Source of the DNA: Halioglobus sp.
GTDB taxonomy: Bacteria > Pseudomonadota > Gammaproteobacteria > Pseudomonadales > Halieaceae
Length of the DNA: 64,000 nt
Reading direction: 5' to 3'
Assembly (NCBI GenBank): GCA_028825045.1
Contig: JAPKAY010000005.1
Coordinates: forward strand, 1-64,000
The notes below the pieces were generated by a model. It saw only the letters and a program-made list of their open reading frames with translations. It did no database searches and was not told the DNA's origin. The position numbers and the translations under genes were made by a program. Below are positions 28,028 through 37,544 of the stretch, piece by piece (the first letter of the stretch is position 1; each line of letters opens with the position of its first letter).

Positions 28028-28059
28028 TCTCCCGATATTCTAATGGGAGAATATATAAT
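28028..28059 (+). promoter_or_regulatory. palindrome plus TATAAT upstream of the PP2C gene
   Basis: TCTCCC (28028-28033) and GGGAGA (28045-28050) form an inverted repeat with an 11-base centre, directly followed by TATAAT (28054-28059). The palindrome would overlap the -35 region of a promoter facing the PP2C gene at 28131, as expected for a repressor operator. No good -35 hexamer is seen, so control by an activator is also possible. Confidence 0.35.
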
Positions 28060-28130
28060 TGGCCGGCACAACCCTAAGCTCGAATCCGCACTATACTGAT
28101 TTTAGGAAGAATACCGTCAAATGAGGGAAT

Positions 28131-28862
28131 ATGCTGGAATACGCCAGTTTTACTGCGATCGGCTCCAGAGAGGAAAATCAGGATCGCTTCCTCGTATTAA
28201 CCAATGAGGCCGACGGTATCTATTGGTTTGCCGTCGCCGACGGCATGGGTGGTCACCGCTGCGGCGGGCAGGCAGCCGAAGTTGCCATTGCCGCCATAGA
28301 GCGAAGCTGGAGAGCAGAAAGCCATTCCAACAATATTCCGGACTTGATCACGCAACTGATTAATCGGGCACATGATGCGACACGTGACCTGGCCGAATCC
28401 GAAGAGCTGCAACCACCACAAACGACTCTCGCTATTCTCGCCGTAACCCCGCATGGCACGTATTCAGGTCATATTGGCGATACCCGCGTAATGCAGTATT
28501 CCCAAGTGGGGCTGGTGAAACGCACGCGGGATCATTCGGTTACCGAAATGAAATATGCTTCGGGCAAAATCACCGATAGCGAAATGGCGCTAGATCCTGA
28601 TCATAACCTGATCACACAAGCAGTGGGTGGAGCCCACCCACTGGACATTCGCATAGAGAAATGGGACCTGCCTTCGGGTGACCTCATCTGCCTGGCCAGT
28701 GACGGCGCGTGGTCACTACTTAAGGATGGCGATTACAAAGTGCTACTCGCATCGCCTGAGATCCGAGTAGCCACAGGAGAACTACTCAACCAGCGTATAC
28801 GTTTGGGGCCGGACAACCCGGACAATGCGACCTTTTTGGCGATCCGAAAACTGGCTCGGTAA
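28131..28862 (+). CDS. PP2C-family serine/threonine protein phosphatase
   Basis: 243 residues covering one complete PPM/PP2C domain. The metal-binding motifs are in order: SREENQDRF, VADGMGGHRCGG, GHIGDTRV, LASDGAW and the terminal DNPDNAT, so it should be an active manganese- or magnesium-dependent phosphatase. GAGGG sits a few bases before the ATG. In many proteobacteria such enzymes pair with a Ser/Thr kinase and FHA protein of a type VI secretion locus; none of these is nearby, so it appears to be an orphan. Confidence 0.92.
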   Translation: MLEYASFTAIGSREENQDRFLVLTNEADGIYWFAVADGMGGHRCGGQAAEVAIAAIERSWRAESHSNNIPDLITQLINRAHDATRDLAESEELQPPQTTLAILAVTPHGTYSGHIGDTRVMQYSQVGLVKRTRDHSVTEMKYASGKITDSEMALDPDHNLITQAVGGAHPLDIRIEKWDLPSGDLICLASDGAWSLLKDGDYKVLLASPEIRVATGELLNQRIRLGPDNPDNATFLAIRKLAR

Positions 28863-28889
28863 GCTGCCGCTATTTGATACATCCCCGAT

Positions 28890-29828
28890 CTAGAGTCCTT
28901 CAATAATGTTCAGCAATGTTTCCTGACTGCGCAGCTGTGCTACTTCACTGACACCCTCAATGCCCGCCCGAACAATCAGATAAGTGAGTTTGAGCCGCTC
29001 AACATACTCGGCCAATTTATCGCGCGCGTAGTGCCGATCGCCCACAATAGCCCAGTCGTCCACCGAAACAGGATCAGGTCGCATGGATGAGGGGACAGCG
29101 TGCTCGAGCGCCGCACGCACTCGCGTGGATTCGTCAGTGCTATCAGTAACAAACACCGAGCGCATGACAGGAATGGTGCGCACAGCACCCTGCCCTGCGG
29201 CTGAGACATCCAAATGAAAACGCTGGTACTTCTGTTCGAGCACTGCCAGAGATTCTATGGGCGAGGCAAGATAGGGAAGGCCCAGGCGTGCCACCTGCTG
29301 TAAGGCAAGGGGTCCAAATGCCGCTACCCAGATTGGCGGTGACGGTTGCTGCACGGGCAAGGGCGCCAAACATATGGGCGTACCATTCTCATCATAGTCC
29401 AGAGGCTCACCACGCCAGGCGCGTTGCATAATCTCCAAATTCGCCTGAAACAACTTGCGCTTGTTGGCGGAATCCACCCCAAAAGCCTTGAACATCGCGC
29501 CCGAAAGCCCGCGACCCACACCGAGAATTAATCGGCCCTGACAGAGCTGATCCAGCACCGCCACGTCTTCCGCCGCCAGCAGCGGGTGACGGATTGGCAA
29601 GAGGTACGAGGTACACCCTAACCTAATAGTCTGCGTGCGACCGGCTACCGCTGCCAGAAGCATCAGCGGTGAGGGAATCGCACTGCGCTGGCCAAAATGA
29701 TTTTCCGGCAGCCAGAACGAATGAAAACCCATGGCCTGTGCTTTTTCAGCCTGGGCGCAGAGCGAATCGGCAGCACCGAGCGAGCCCCAAGACCAGGCAG
29801 TCGTGCCGATCTCTATGGTTGCAGCCAA
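28890..29828 (-). CDS. luciferase-like (LLM) flavin/F420 oxidoreductase
   Basis: 312 residues. The N-terminal TTAWSWG, AQAMGFHSFWLPENHF and VAGRTQTIRLGCTSY, followed by DVAVLDQLCQGRLILGVGRG, are characteristic of the bacterial luciferase-like monooxygenase family, a TIM barrel that uses FMN or F420. The start is a TTG at 29828: an in-frame stop lies five codons upstream and the first ATG is over 30 codons downstream, inside the fold. CGGA precedes the TTG by about 10 bases. Substrate unknown. It is convergent with the PP2C gene and downstream of the Tat-CurA gene. Confidence 0.88.
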   Translation of the reverse strand: MAATIEIGTTAWSWGSLGAADSLCAQAEKAQAMGFHSFWLPENHFGQRSAIPSPLMLLAAVAGRTQTIRLGCTSYLLPIRHPLLAAEDVAVLDQLCQGRLILGVGRGLSGAMFKAFGVDSANKRKLFQANLEIMQRAWRGEPLDYDENGTPICLAPLPVQQPSPPIWVAAFGPLALQQVARLGLPYLASPIESLAVLEQKYQRFHLDVSAAGQGAVRTIPVMRSVFVTDSTDESTRVRAALEHAVPSSMRPDPVSVDDWAIVGDRHYARDKLAEYVERLKLTYLIVRAGIEGVSEVAQLRSQETLLNIIEGL

Positions 29829-29892
29829 TGGTATGTCCGATCAAAACTACAAAGAAAAGTAAGCTGCTCTGCTTTTGCAGCGTTGACCCGCC

Positions 29893-30990
29893 TCAACTTA
29901 CCCGCACCACCAGTTTCCCGAAGTTGGCGCCGCTAAAAAACCCGAGGAACGCTTCCGGCGCATTTTCCAGCCCGTCCACAACATCTTCCCGGTACTTTAT
30001 TTTTCCCTGAGCCAGCCAGGCACTCATATCGCCAATAAAGGCCGGGATACGATCGCGGTAATTGCTGACGATAAATCCCTGCATTTTCAAGCTGCGCTGC
30101 AATATCATGCCTTGTAACAGAGAGACCCGGTCCGGCCCTGGTGGCAACTCGGTCTGGTTGTAATGTGCAATCAGTCCACAAATCGGCACGCGCGCAAAGT
30201 TGTTCAGTAGTGGCATCACCGCCTCCCAGGAACTACCGCCGACGTTTTCAAAATACACGTCGATACCATCGGGGCAGGCCTCGACCAGCTGACGTCCCAT
30301 GTCCTTGTCATAGTGGCTGATACAGGCGTCGTAACCCAGGACGTCCACCGCGTAAGCGCACTTTTCTTTCGCGCCCGCGATACCTACCACCCGACAACCC
30401 TTGAGCTTGGCGATCTGGCCTACTACAGACCCAACTGCACCGGTAGAGGCAGCCAACACCACAGTTTCACCGGGCTTCGGCTCGCCGATATCCAAAAGGC
30501 CCACGTAGGCCGTAAGTCCAGGCATACCCAACACCCCCAGCGCGTAAGAAGAAGGTTTAATTCGGGGGTCCAGCTTCATCAGATCGTTGCCATTTGACAC
30601 GGAATAGTCCTGCCACCCCGCGTAGGCGGTAACAAGGTCCCCTGCAACAAATGCCGCATTTTGGGAGGAAACGACTTCGCTGACCGTACCACCCACCATG
30701 ACATTACCCAGCTCCACTCTGTCTGCGTAACTCTTCCCTGCGTTCATGCGACCTCGCATGTAGGGATCCAAGGAGAGATACTTTGTCCGCAGCAGCAACT
30801 CGCCATCACCCGGCTTAGGCACCGGTACTGATTCCAATGCGAAGTTATCCAATGTGGGGGCTCCCACCGGGCGTGAGGCGAGCACTATACGTCGGTTTAC
30901 CGGTGATGTAGCTGCCTGCGCTGGGCCAAGCGCAAAGGCGCCGAGGGTTGAGAGCGAAGCCAGCGCGAAATCACGTCGATTTAGGGTCAT
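29893..30990 (-). CDS. CurA-like NADP-dependent oxidoreductase with Tat signal
   Basis: 365 residues. Residues 1-27 are a textbook twin-arginine signal: LNRRDFALAS, a hydrophobic core and an AQA cleavage site. The rest is a zinc-free medium-chain reductase of the CurA/leukotriene-B4 dehydrogenase type: SLDPYMRGRMN, then the Rossmann motif AASTGAVGSVVGQ and FENVGG. Such enzymes reduce or oxidise enones with cytosolic NADP(H), so an export signal is unexpected; either the cofactor is loaded before export or the physiological function differs. GAGG is eight bases before the ATG. It stands upstream of an LLM gene on the same strand, 64 bases away. Confidence 0.88.
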   Translation of the reverse strand: MTLNRRDFALASLSTLGAFALGPAQAATSPVNRRIVLASRPVGAPTLDNFALESVPVPKPGDGELLLRTKYLSLDPYMRGRMNAGKSYADRVELGNVMVGGTVSEVVSSQNAAFVAGDLVTAYAGWQDYSVSNGNDLMKLDPRIKPSSYALGVLGMPGLTAYVGLLDIGEPKPGETVVLAASTGAVGSVVGQIAKLKGCRVVGIAGAKEKCAYAVDVLGYDACISHYDKDMGRQLVEACPDGIDVYFENVGGSSWEAVMPLLNNFARVPICGLIAHYNQTELPPGPDRVSLLQGMILQRSLKMQGFIVSNYRDRIPAFIGDMSAWLAQGKIKYREDVVDGLENAPEAFLGFFSGANFGKLVVRVS

Positions 30991-31217
30991 AGATATTGCC
31001 TCTAAGCTAATTGTATTAAAGGGCTGCTAACCATAGACGAGTATACGCACAGTGTCTTGGGTTTCACCCCGTCAACCGGTGAAATCAGGAAATAGCGAAG
31101 CCAGCGGCAGCAAGGTCGTCAAATTTAAACCGGCCGAAGCATTTGACCTGACTTCACTAACCCGTCCCTTTAAAAGTTAAGTAAACTCTCACCAATACTC
31201 AGCAGGAGACTATACAC

Positions 31218-32954
31218 ATGTACGATCTGGTGATTCGAAACGCAACAATCGTTGACGGCACAGGCAAACCCGCCTTTCCCGGCGACCTGGGCATTGCCAA
31301 CGGCAAAATTATCGCTGTAGGCGAAGTCAAAACCGATGGCTCGCGGGAAATCGATGCCAAAGGGAAACTGCTGACCCCTGGGTGGGTGGACGTGCATTCA
31401 CATATGGATGGCCAGGCCACCTGGGATCCGCTGTGCAGCCCGGCGGCAAACCACGGTATTACCACTCTTATTATGGGCAATTGCGGTATCGGGTTTGCGC
31501 CCTGCGAGCCCAATAAGGAAGCACAGGCGCGTCTGATTACCGTAGTCGAAGACGTCGAAGACATTCCCGGAGCCGCACTGCACGAAGGCGTGAAATGGGA
31601 TTGGGAGAGCTTTCCAGAATATCTTGATGCGGTGGAAAGGTTTCCGCGGGCCATCGATGTGGGCGCACAGGTACCCCACTGCGCGGTGCGCACTTACGTG
31701 ATGGGAGAGCGTGGAGCCAAAAACGAATTGGCAACCCCCGAAGATGTGACCGCGATGGCCGCCATCGTCAAGGAAGGTATTGAACACGGCGCTATTGGTT
31801 TCACCACCTCGCGCACAGAGTTACACACCACCGGCGGCGAGCAGGCTATGCCGGGCACCTATGCGGACGAGGACGAGCTGTTAGGCATTGGCAAAGTCAT
31901 CGGTGAACTTGGCGGCAAAGGCATCTTTGGTCTGGTCTCTGACTTTCACAATTGGGAACAGGAAATGGATTGGATGAAGCGCCTGTCCATCGACAACAAT
32001 TGCCAAATTAACTTCGTCCTGTTTTTCCGCGAGGAGGCAGATTGGGATCGTGTACTGAAACAACTGGCCTATAGTCGCGAGGCCAATGCCGAGGGCGCAC
32101 AGCTGATTCCCCACGTCGGTGCCCGCCCGGTAAATATACTACTGAGCTGGGATGGCACAATTAATCCTTTCAGCTTTCACACCAATTACGGCCCGCTGTC
32201 CGTCATGTCTCACCAGGAGCGCCTGGCAGAACTGCAAAAGCCGGAAGTGCGCGCCGCCATTCTGGCTGAGGATCTGCCGTCAATGGGTGACGAATTTATG
32301 GACACCATCCTCAGCGGCTATGACAAGTTGTATCCGCTGGGAAATCCTCCGAACTATGAGCCCGCGCCCGAGGACAGCATCGCCGTAAGAGCTGCCGAGG
32401 CAGGCGTTTCACCACAAGAATTCTGTTATGACCTGATGATGGCAAACGCCGGCAAAGGTGTCGTGTATTTCCCCTGCTTTGGATACGGCTCGAACGACCT
32501 GAGCCGCCAGGTGGAATTACTGGAAGATGACAGTACCGTGATTTCACTCGCGGACACTGGCGCCCACTGCGGCGTCTTATGTGACGCTAGCGTTCCCACA
32601 CAAATGCTGAGCTACTACGTGCGCGATCGGGAACGCGGCCATCGTCTCCGTCTCGAGGACGTAGTGAAAATGCAAACCCACGATACAGCGCGTTGTGTGG
32701 GGCTGGATGATCGCGGTACCCTGGAAGTTGGAATGAAGGCAGATCTCAACCTGATAGACTTTGAACAAATACAATTAGAGACCCCAGAAATTGTTTTCGA
32801 TTTGCCTGCAGGCGGACGACGCATGTTCCAGGGCGCACGAGGCTATATCGCCACCGTCGTTAGTGGCCAGGTAATTATGGAGAACGGTAAACACACCGGT
32901 GCGGTACCAGGCGCGTTAATTAGGGGCAGCCAAGCCGCACCAAAAGCAGCCTGA
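31218..32954 (+). CDS. N-acyl-D-amino-acid deacylase-family amidohydrolase
   Basis: 578 residues. The amidohydrolase pattern begins with a small beta-domain ([14 protein letters not shown]), then [11 protein letters not shown] with metal ligands His60 and His62, and ends with a composite beta-domain ([14 protein letters not shown]). The Cys in [10 protein letters not shown], in the position of the bridging ligand of D-aminoacylases, supports the N-acyl-D-amino-acid deacylase subfamily. Family members of about 570 residues act on varied N-acyl or cyclic-amide substrates. AGGAG lies 11 bases before the ATG. It leads an operon with an LLM oxidoreductase (10-base gap) and a DsbA-fold isomerase (46-base gap). 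Confidence 0.9.
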   Translation: MYDLVIRNATIVDGTGKPAFPGDLGIANGKIIAVGEVKTDGSREIDAKGKLLTPGWVDVHSHMDGQATWDPLCSPAANHGITTLIMGNCGIGFAPCEPNKEAQARLITVVEDVEDIPGAALHEGVKWDWESFPEYLDAVERFPRAIDVGAQVPHCAVRTYVMGERGAKNELATPEDVTAMAAIVKEGIEHGAIGFTTSRTELHTTGGEQAMPGTYADEDELLGIGKVIGELGGKGIFGLVSDFHNWEQEMDWMKRLSIDNNCQINFVLFFREEADWDRVLKQLAYSREANAEGAQLIPHVGARPVNILLSWDGTINPFSFHTNYGPLSVMSHQERLAELQKPEVRAAILAEDLPSMGDEFMDTILSGYDKLYPLGNPPNYEPAPEDSIAVRAAEAGVSPQEFCYDLMMANAGKGVVYFPCFGYGSNDLSRQVELLEDDSTVISLADTGAHCGVLCDASVPTQMLSYYVRDRERGHRLRLEDVVKMQTHDTARCVGLDDRGTLEVGMKADLNLIDFEQIQLETPEIVFDLPAGGRRMFQGARGYIATVVSGQVIMENGKHTGAVPGALIRGSQAAPKAA

Positions 32955-32964
32955 TTAAAGACTG

Positions 32965-33963
32965 ATGAATATCAGCAGCAATCTGCGCCTTAACATGACC
33001 GGCGCAGAAGCTGACCCCACCCAGCGGTCACAGCGTTATCGCGCAGCGATCGACATGGCCAGTTTTGCTGATCAACAGGGCTTCTCCAGCGTCAATGTGG
33101 AAGAGCACCATGTGGCAGAGAACAGCTGGCTGCCCTCCCCCCTCACCATGGCTGCCGCCATCGCGGCACGAACAGAACGCTGCAGCATTGGTGTTATGGC
33201 GCTCTTGGTTACCTTGTACGACCCTATCCGGCTGGCGGAAGATATAGCCGTGGTGGACCTGCTCAGCGAGGGTCGCCTTAATTTTGTTGCTGGCATGGGC
33301 TACCGGGAAGTGGAATTTCACATTGCCAACAAGCCCTTTGCCGAGCGCGGCAAGTGGATGGATCACGTACTGGAAACCTTACTCAAAGCCTGGGAAGACG
33401 AACCTTTTGAGTATCGCGGCAAGATGGTCAACGTCACGCCTAAACCCTTCAGCAGACCTCACCCAATGTTTCTGGTGGGCGGCATGAGCAAGCCCGCAGC
33501 GCGCCGGGCTGCGCGCCTCGGCCTGCCCTTTGCACCGCCCGTGGCAGACCCGGTACTGGAAGCATATTATTATCAGCAGCTAGAAAAATACGGTACCCAG
33601 GGCTTTACCCATTCTCCACCGGCGGATTTTTCTATCCTGTTTATTCACGACAAACCCGACCAGGCGTGGGAAGAGCTGGGGCAGTACTTTTTGAACGAGG
33701 TCATCGAATACAGCAGTTGGAAGACTGAGGGCGTCAACCGCCCACTGGAGTTCAGCAGTGATTCGGTTGAGGCATTGCGGGCGGAAAAACGCTACGAGAT
33801 CATCACGCCAAAGGAATGCATGCAGCGGCATCGGGATCGCACGGACTTCTTCGCCGCAATTCATCCCCTGATTGGCGGCATGCCACTGGACAAAGCCTGG
33901 CAGAGCCTGCATCTTTACGCCGAACAGGTGCTGGCCCCGTTGCTGGCAGAACAAACGGGCTGA
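32965..33963 (+). CDS. luciferase-like (LLM) oxidoreductase
   Basis: 332 residues. VNVEEHHVAENSWLPSPLT, then AARTERCSIGVMAL and DIAVVDLLSEGRLNFVAGMG give the canonical LLM N-terminal half, closer to the alkanal-monooxygenase-like form than the gene at 28890. It probably uses reduced FMN. The ATG follows the amidohydrolase stop by 10 bases and the two should be co-translated. The pairing with a hydrolase and a glutathione-type isomerase suggests stepwise degradation of a ring or amide compound, an inference from context. Confidence 0.9.
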   Translation: MNISSNLRLNMTGAEADPTQRSQRYRAAIDMASFADQQGFSSVNVEEHHVAENSWLPSPLTMAAAIAARTERCSIGVMALLVTLYDPIRLAEDIAVVDLLSEGRLNFVAGMGYREVEFHIANKPFAERGKWMDHVLETLLKAWEDEPFEYRGKMVNVTPKPFSRPHPMFLVGGMSKPAARRAARLGLPFAPPVADPVLEAYYYQQLEKYGTQGFTHSPPADFSILFIHDKPDQAWEELGQYFLNEVIEYSSWKTEGVNRPLEFSSDSVEALRAEKRYEIITPKECMQRHRDRTDFFAAIHPLIGGMPLDKAWQSLHLYAEQVLAPLLAEQTG

Positions 33964-34009
33964 TCAGCGCAATTCACCGAGCAGAAACCTGAAAATAATG
34001 GAGCAGACG

Positions 34010-34600
34010 ATGAGCAAGTCACTGGAATTTTATTTCGACTTCGGTAGCCCCACCGCGTACCTCGCGCACAAGCGCTTGGGCCAATTATCTGCCCAGTACG
34101 CCTTGGAAGTCATCTATAGACCCATTCTGCTCGGTGGAGTATTTAAAGCCATCGGTAGCGCGTCCCCCGCGACTATTCCAGCCAAAGGGCATTATATGAT
34201 GATTCACGACTTGCCACGCTTTGCAAAGCGTTACGATGTGGAACTAAAACCCAATCCTTTCTTCCCCATCAATACACTCAACCTGATGCGCATGGCTATA
34301 GCCGCCGAACGTCTGGGGTGCGCAGAGCCACTCATTGCCGCAATCTATGACGCGGTATGGCTTCAGGAAAAAAATATGGGCGAGGCCGACGTTGTCGCAG
34401 ATGTACTGACAAAAAACGGATTCGACACACAGTCCCTACTGGAGTTATCCCAGAATCCAGAAGTAAAGAGCCACTTGATAGCCAATACCGAGGCTGCCGT
34501 GGAACGCGGCATTTTCGGCACTCCGACTTTGTTTATGGATGACGAAATGTACTTCGGGCAGGATCGACTGGATTTTGTGGAAGAAGCCCTCAGGGCCTGA
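34010..34600 (+). CDS. DsbA-fold 2-hydroxychromene-2-carboxylate isomerase-like protein
   Basis: 196 residues from the ATG at 34010, with GGAG six bases upstream; a GTG-free alternative ATG lies four codons earlier. FYFDFGSPTAYLA at 7-19 contains Ser13 where thiol-disulfide oxidoreductases have CxxC, which defines the kappa-class glutathione transferase/HCCA isomerase group. FGTPTLFMDDEMYFGQDRLD at the C terminus is also typical. These enzymes use glutathione to isomerise an aromatic-degradation intermediate; related genes act on other compounds. Last member of the amidohydrolase-LLM-isomerase group. Confidence 0.9.
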   Translation: MSKSLEFYFDFGSPTAYLAHKRLGQLSAQYALEVIYRPILLGGVFKAIGSASPATIPAKGHYMMIHDLPRFAKRYDVELKPNPFFPINTLNLMRMAIAAERLGCAEPLIAAIYDAVWLQEKNMGEADVVADVLTKNGFDTQSLLELSQNPEVKSHLIANTEAAVERGIFGTPTLFMDDEMYFGQDRLDFVEEALRA

Positions 34601-34689
34601 CCTCGATTAGATTAGCGGCTCCGATAAGAACGTGTATTGGCATCGATTGCGCTTTACTTCGACTCAACTCAACCACAGTTAGGCACACA

Positions 34690-35604
34690 GTGTCCTCCAG
34701 TAGCGAGCTAAACAGCATCTCAGAATGGCAGCAGGTCTTCCTGGAACGCCACGGGCTGGGTATTGATTTTCTAACAGTTGCACTTAAATGGTTTAACCCC
34801 CTGGCACAAACCCTGGCCGCACACCAAGACCAAGCCGGTCGACCCATACTGGTTGCAGTTAACGGCTGCCAGGGATCTGGAAAGACGACCATCACCGACT
34901 ACCTGCGTACTTTGCTAGTAGAGGAGCATGGACAAAATGCGGTCGCCCTATCGTTGGATGACTTTTACCTCACCCGCGCCGAAAGGGAGGCTCTGGCAAC
35001 CTCAACTCATCCATTGTTGGCTACACGAGGCGTACCAGGGACTCACGATATGCAGCTTTTGCAGCGAACACTGACACAAGCCCTGGATGCCAAATCTTGT
35101 GAATCCATCGCGATTCCGAGATTTGATAAGGCCACAGATGACAGGCGGGCCATCACCGAGTGGGACGCCATCACCGGCCCCGTTCAAATAATTTTTCTCG
35201 AGGGGTGGTGCCTGGGAGCTACGCCAGAACCACCCGATAACCTGTCACGACCACACAATGACCTTGAGCGCGATGAAGACCCCGATGGCGTGTGGCGCCA
35301 CTACAGTAATGAAGTGTTACGTCAGGAATTTCAGCCGCTGTACGAACTGGTCGATCAGTGGATCATGCTCCGAGCTCCCTCATTTGACTGCGTGTTTGAC
35401 TGGAGGCGCGAACAGGAACGCAAACTAGCTGCCACACTCTCGCCAGACCAGGCCGCTCAACTTATGAATGACGACCAACTCCAAAAATTTGTCCAGCATT
35501 ACGAGCGAATCACCAACAATTGCATGGAAGAATTATCGAACAAAGTCAATCACTTATTCCTACTTAACAAGGAACGTCAGGTAACCGCGTATCGCCAACG
35601 CTAA
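34690..35604 (+). CDS. P-loop kinase, D-glycerate 3-kinase-like
   Basis: 304 residues, GTG start at 34690 with AGG seven bases before it. The P-loop is GCQGSGKTT (59-67), followed by SLDDFYLTRAERE at about 87-99 and FLEGWCLGA near 170, the layout of the phosphoribulokinase/uridine-kinase-like group that contains plant glycerate kinase GLYK and yeast Tda10. D-glycerate 3-kinase is the most likely activity, feeding 3-phosphoglycerate to glycolysis. It is 89 bases after the isomerase gene on the same strand and may be separately expressed. Confidence 0.85.
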   Translation: MSSSSELNSISEWQQVFLERHGLGIDFLTVALKWFNPLAQTLAAHQDQAGRPILVAVNGCQGSGKTTITDYLRTLLVEEHGQNAVALSLDDFYLTRAEREALATSTHPLLATRGVPGTHDMQLLQRTLTQALDAKSCESIAIPRFDKATDDRRAITEWDAITGPVQIIFLEGWCLGATPEPPDNLSRPHNDLERDEDPDGVWRHYSNEVLRQEFQPLYELVDQWIMLRAPSFDCVFDWRREQERKLAATLSPDQAAQLMNDDQLQKFVQHYERITNNCMEELSNKVNHLFLLNKERQVTAYRQR

Positions 35605-35856
35605 CAGGCGACAACGGTTCGTAGGAGCACGATAGTTTTGTTAAGCTCCAGCAATGCCGAAAGCGGGCAGGAATTAGTGGCACAGTGAGGGATACGCTAG
35701 TATTGTTCCTCTGAACGCTCTACAAAAACCTTACGTCCAGCCAGAGAAATTTAGGGCTCGCAGCATTCCCAAATCGATGCTGAACGAAGGTGGCGCGATG
35801 CGTTCAAGCCATTTTTTCATCGAGTGTACAGTTAGACTCAAACAGGAGCACACGTT

Positions 35857-37452
35857 TTGACATTTATGCAGAAACTATTTTGGATTATGACACTGATAGT
35901 CTTCCCCATCTCTGTCTATGTCTCATGGGTTGTTTGGCCACCCATGCATTTTTTCAGCATTATATTTGGCATCTATGTCATCACCGGTGCCTACGATATG
36001 TGGTTCAGTCCCCACACGCTGAATCGTCTCTATCCGGTTGCAGCCTATATGCGTTATGCGCTCGAGTTTATCCGGCCAGAAATTCACCAATATTTTGTTG
36101 CCGGTGATACCGAGGAACTACCGTTTAGCCGGGAGCAACGCGACCTCGTCTACCGCAGGGCGCAGGGCCTGGACGATACGCAGCCCTTTGGCACCGAACA
36201 CGACATCACTGCAGCCGGTTGGCTGGGTGCAGCCCATTCCATAGCCCCGACTGAGGTTCGCGAAGAAACCATGCGCATTGTGATTGGGGGAGAACAATGT
36301 ACGCAACCCTACACCGCAGCGCGCCTGAACTGTTCGGCGATGAGTTTTGGTGCACTCAGCGCCGAGGCAATTATGGCCATCAACAAAGGCGCCAAGCGGG
36401 CAAATTTTTACCACAATACCGGCGAGGGAGGATACAGCCCTTACCACCGGCAGGGCGGTGACATCGTGTGGCAGATTGGCACCGGGTACTTCGGTTGTCG
36501 GAATGCCGATGGCAGCTTTAATGCTGAAGCCTTTGGCGAGTCAGCCTGCCTGGAACAGGTCAAGATGATTGAAATCAAGATCTCTCAGGGCGCCAAACCG
36601 TCCCATGGCGGGGTGCTGCCTGCCGCAAAGGTCTCGGAAGAGATCGCTAGAATCCGGCTGGTGACTGTAGGCGAAGACGTTATCTCACCACCTGCTCATC
36701 GCGAATTTAGCACGCCGAAAGGGTTGCTGAACTTTGTGGTGAAACTGCGGGATTTGAGCGGCGGCAAACCGGTGGGGTTCAAATTGTGTATCGGGCGCAA
36801 GTATGAATTTCTGGCCATCTGTAAAGCCATGCTGGAGACCGGGATTACACCTGATTTCATTACCGTCGACGGCGCGGAAGGCGGCACCGGCGCCGCACCC
36901 GTGGAATACACTAATCGTCTTGGCGTGCCTTGCCTGGAGGCCACCAACTTCGTGCACAATTGCCTTGTGGGAGCCGGGCTACGCGACAAAATTCGAATTA
37001 TTTCTTCGGGTAAAACAGCCACCGGTTTCGATATTGTCACCAAACTGGCCATCGGCGCTGACCTGGTTAATGCCGCTCGCACCATGATGCTGTCTCTGGG
37101 CTGTATCCAGTCACAGTCGTGCAATACCAACAATTGTCCTACGGGCATTGCCACCCAGGACCCGATAAGAGGCAAAGCTCTCGATGTGGAAAGCCGACAC
37201 CTGCGGGTAGCCGGATTTCAGCAACGCACCCTACGTGCCGCGTTCGACATGATTGGAGCCATGGGATTGGACGACCCGGGCAAGTTGTTCGCACACCTGA
37301 TATGGCGGCGCAGCGCAGATGGTGTCAATCAACACTTTGATGAGGTCTTTCCTCCGGTATCAGAAAATTGTCTACTGGGGGACGACCTACCCGAGGCATG
37401 GAGAACAGACTGGGAACTTGCTTCGGCGGAAACTTTTGCTCCCAGCATATAG
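35857..37452 (+). CDS. FMN-binding glutamate synthase-family protein with N-terminal membrane helices
   Basis: 531 residues. About 50 hydrophobic residues at the N terminus form one or two membrane helices. The rest is the FMN-binding central domain of glutamate synthase: CSAMSFGALSAEA, FYHNTGEGG, ISQGAKPSHGG, FITVDGAEGGTGAAP and the 3Fe-4S cysteines C-IQSQ-x-C-NTNN-C near residue 425. The glutaminase and GXGXG domains are absent, so it is not a full glutamate synthase; stand-alone proteins of this kind have no settled function. The TTG at 35857 has AGGAG eight bases upstream, whereas the ATG three codons later is too far, so TTG is chosen. Confidence 0.88.
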   Translation: MTFMQKLFWIMTLIVFPISVYVSWVVWPPMHFFSIIFGIYVITGAYDMWFSPHTLNRLYPVAAYMRYALEFIRPEIHQYFVAGDTEELPFSREQRDLVYRRAQGLDDTQPFGTEHDITAAGWLGAAHSIAPTEVREETMRIVIGGEQCTQPYTAARLNCSAMSFGALSAEAIMAINKGAKRANFYHNTGEGGYSPYHRQGGDIVWQIGTGYFGCRNADGSFNAEAFGESACLEQVKMIEIKISQGAKPSHGGVLPAAKVSEEIARIRLVTVGEDVISPPAHREFSTPKGLLNFVVKLRDLSGGKPVGFKLCIGRKYEFLAICKAMLETGITPDFITVDGAEGGTGAAPVEYTNRLGVPCLEATNFVHNCLVGAGLRDKIRIISSGKTATGFDIVTKLAIGADLVNAARTMMLSLGCIQSQSCNTNNCPTGIATQDPIRGKALDVESRHLRVAGFQQRTLRAAFDMIGAMGLDDPGKLFAHLIWRRSADGVNQHFDEVFPPVSENCLLGDDLPEAWRTDWELASAETFAPSI

Positions 37453-37544
37453 TGTTTTAACTTTTTGCATGCACGGGTCGCATTTTTCATGATTTCCGCG
37501 ATTACTCTCGGGGCGGGTCACCAGGGCCCGTTGGGCGCGTTATT

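Noticed and set aside
37453..37544. Possible terminator between the glutamate-synthase-like and ceramidase genes
   Set aside because: Only a four-base-pair stem (CGGG/CCCG) and no T-run.
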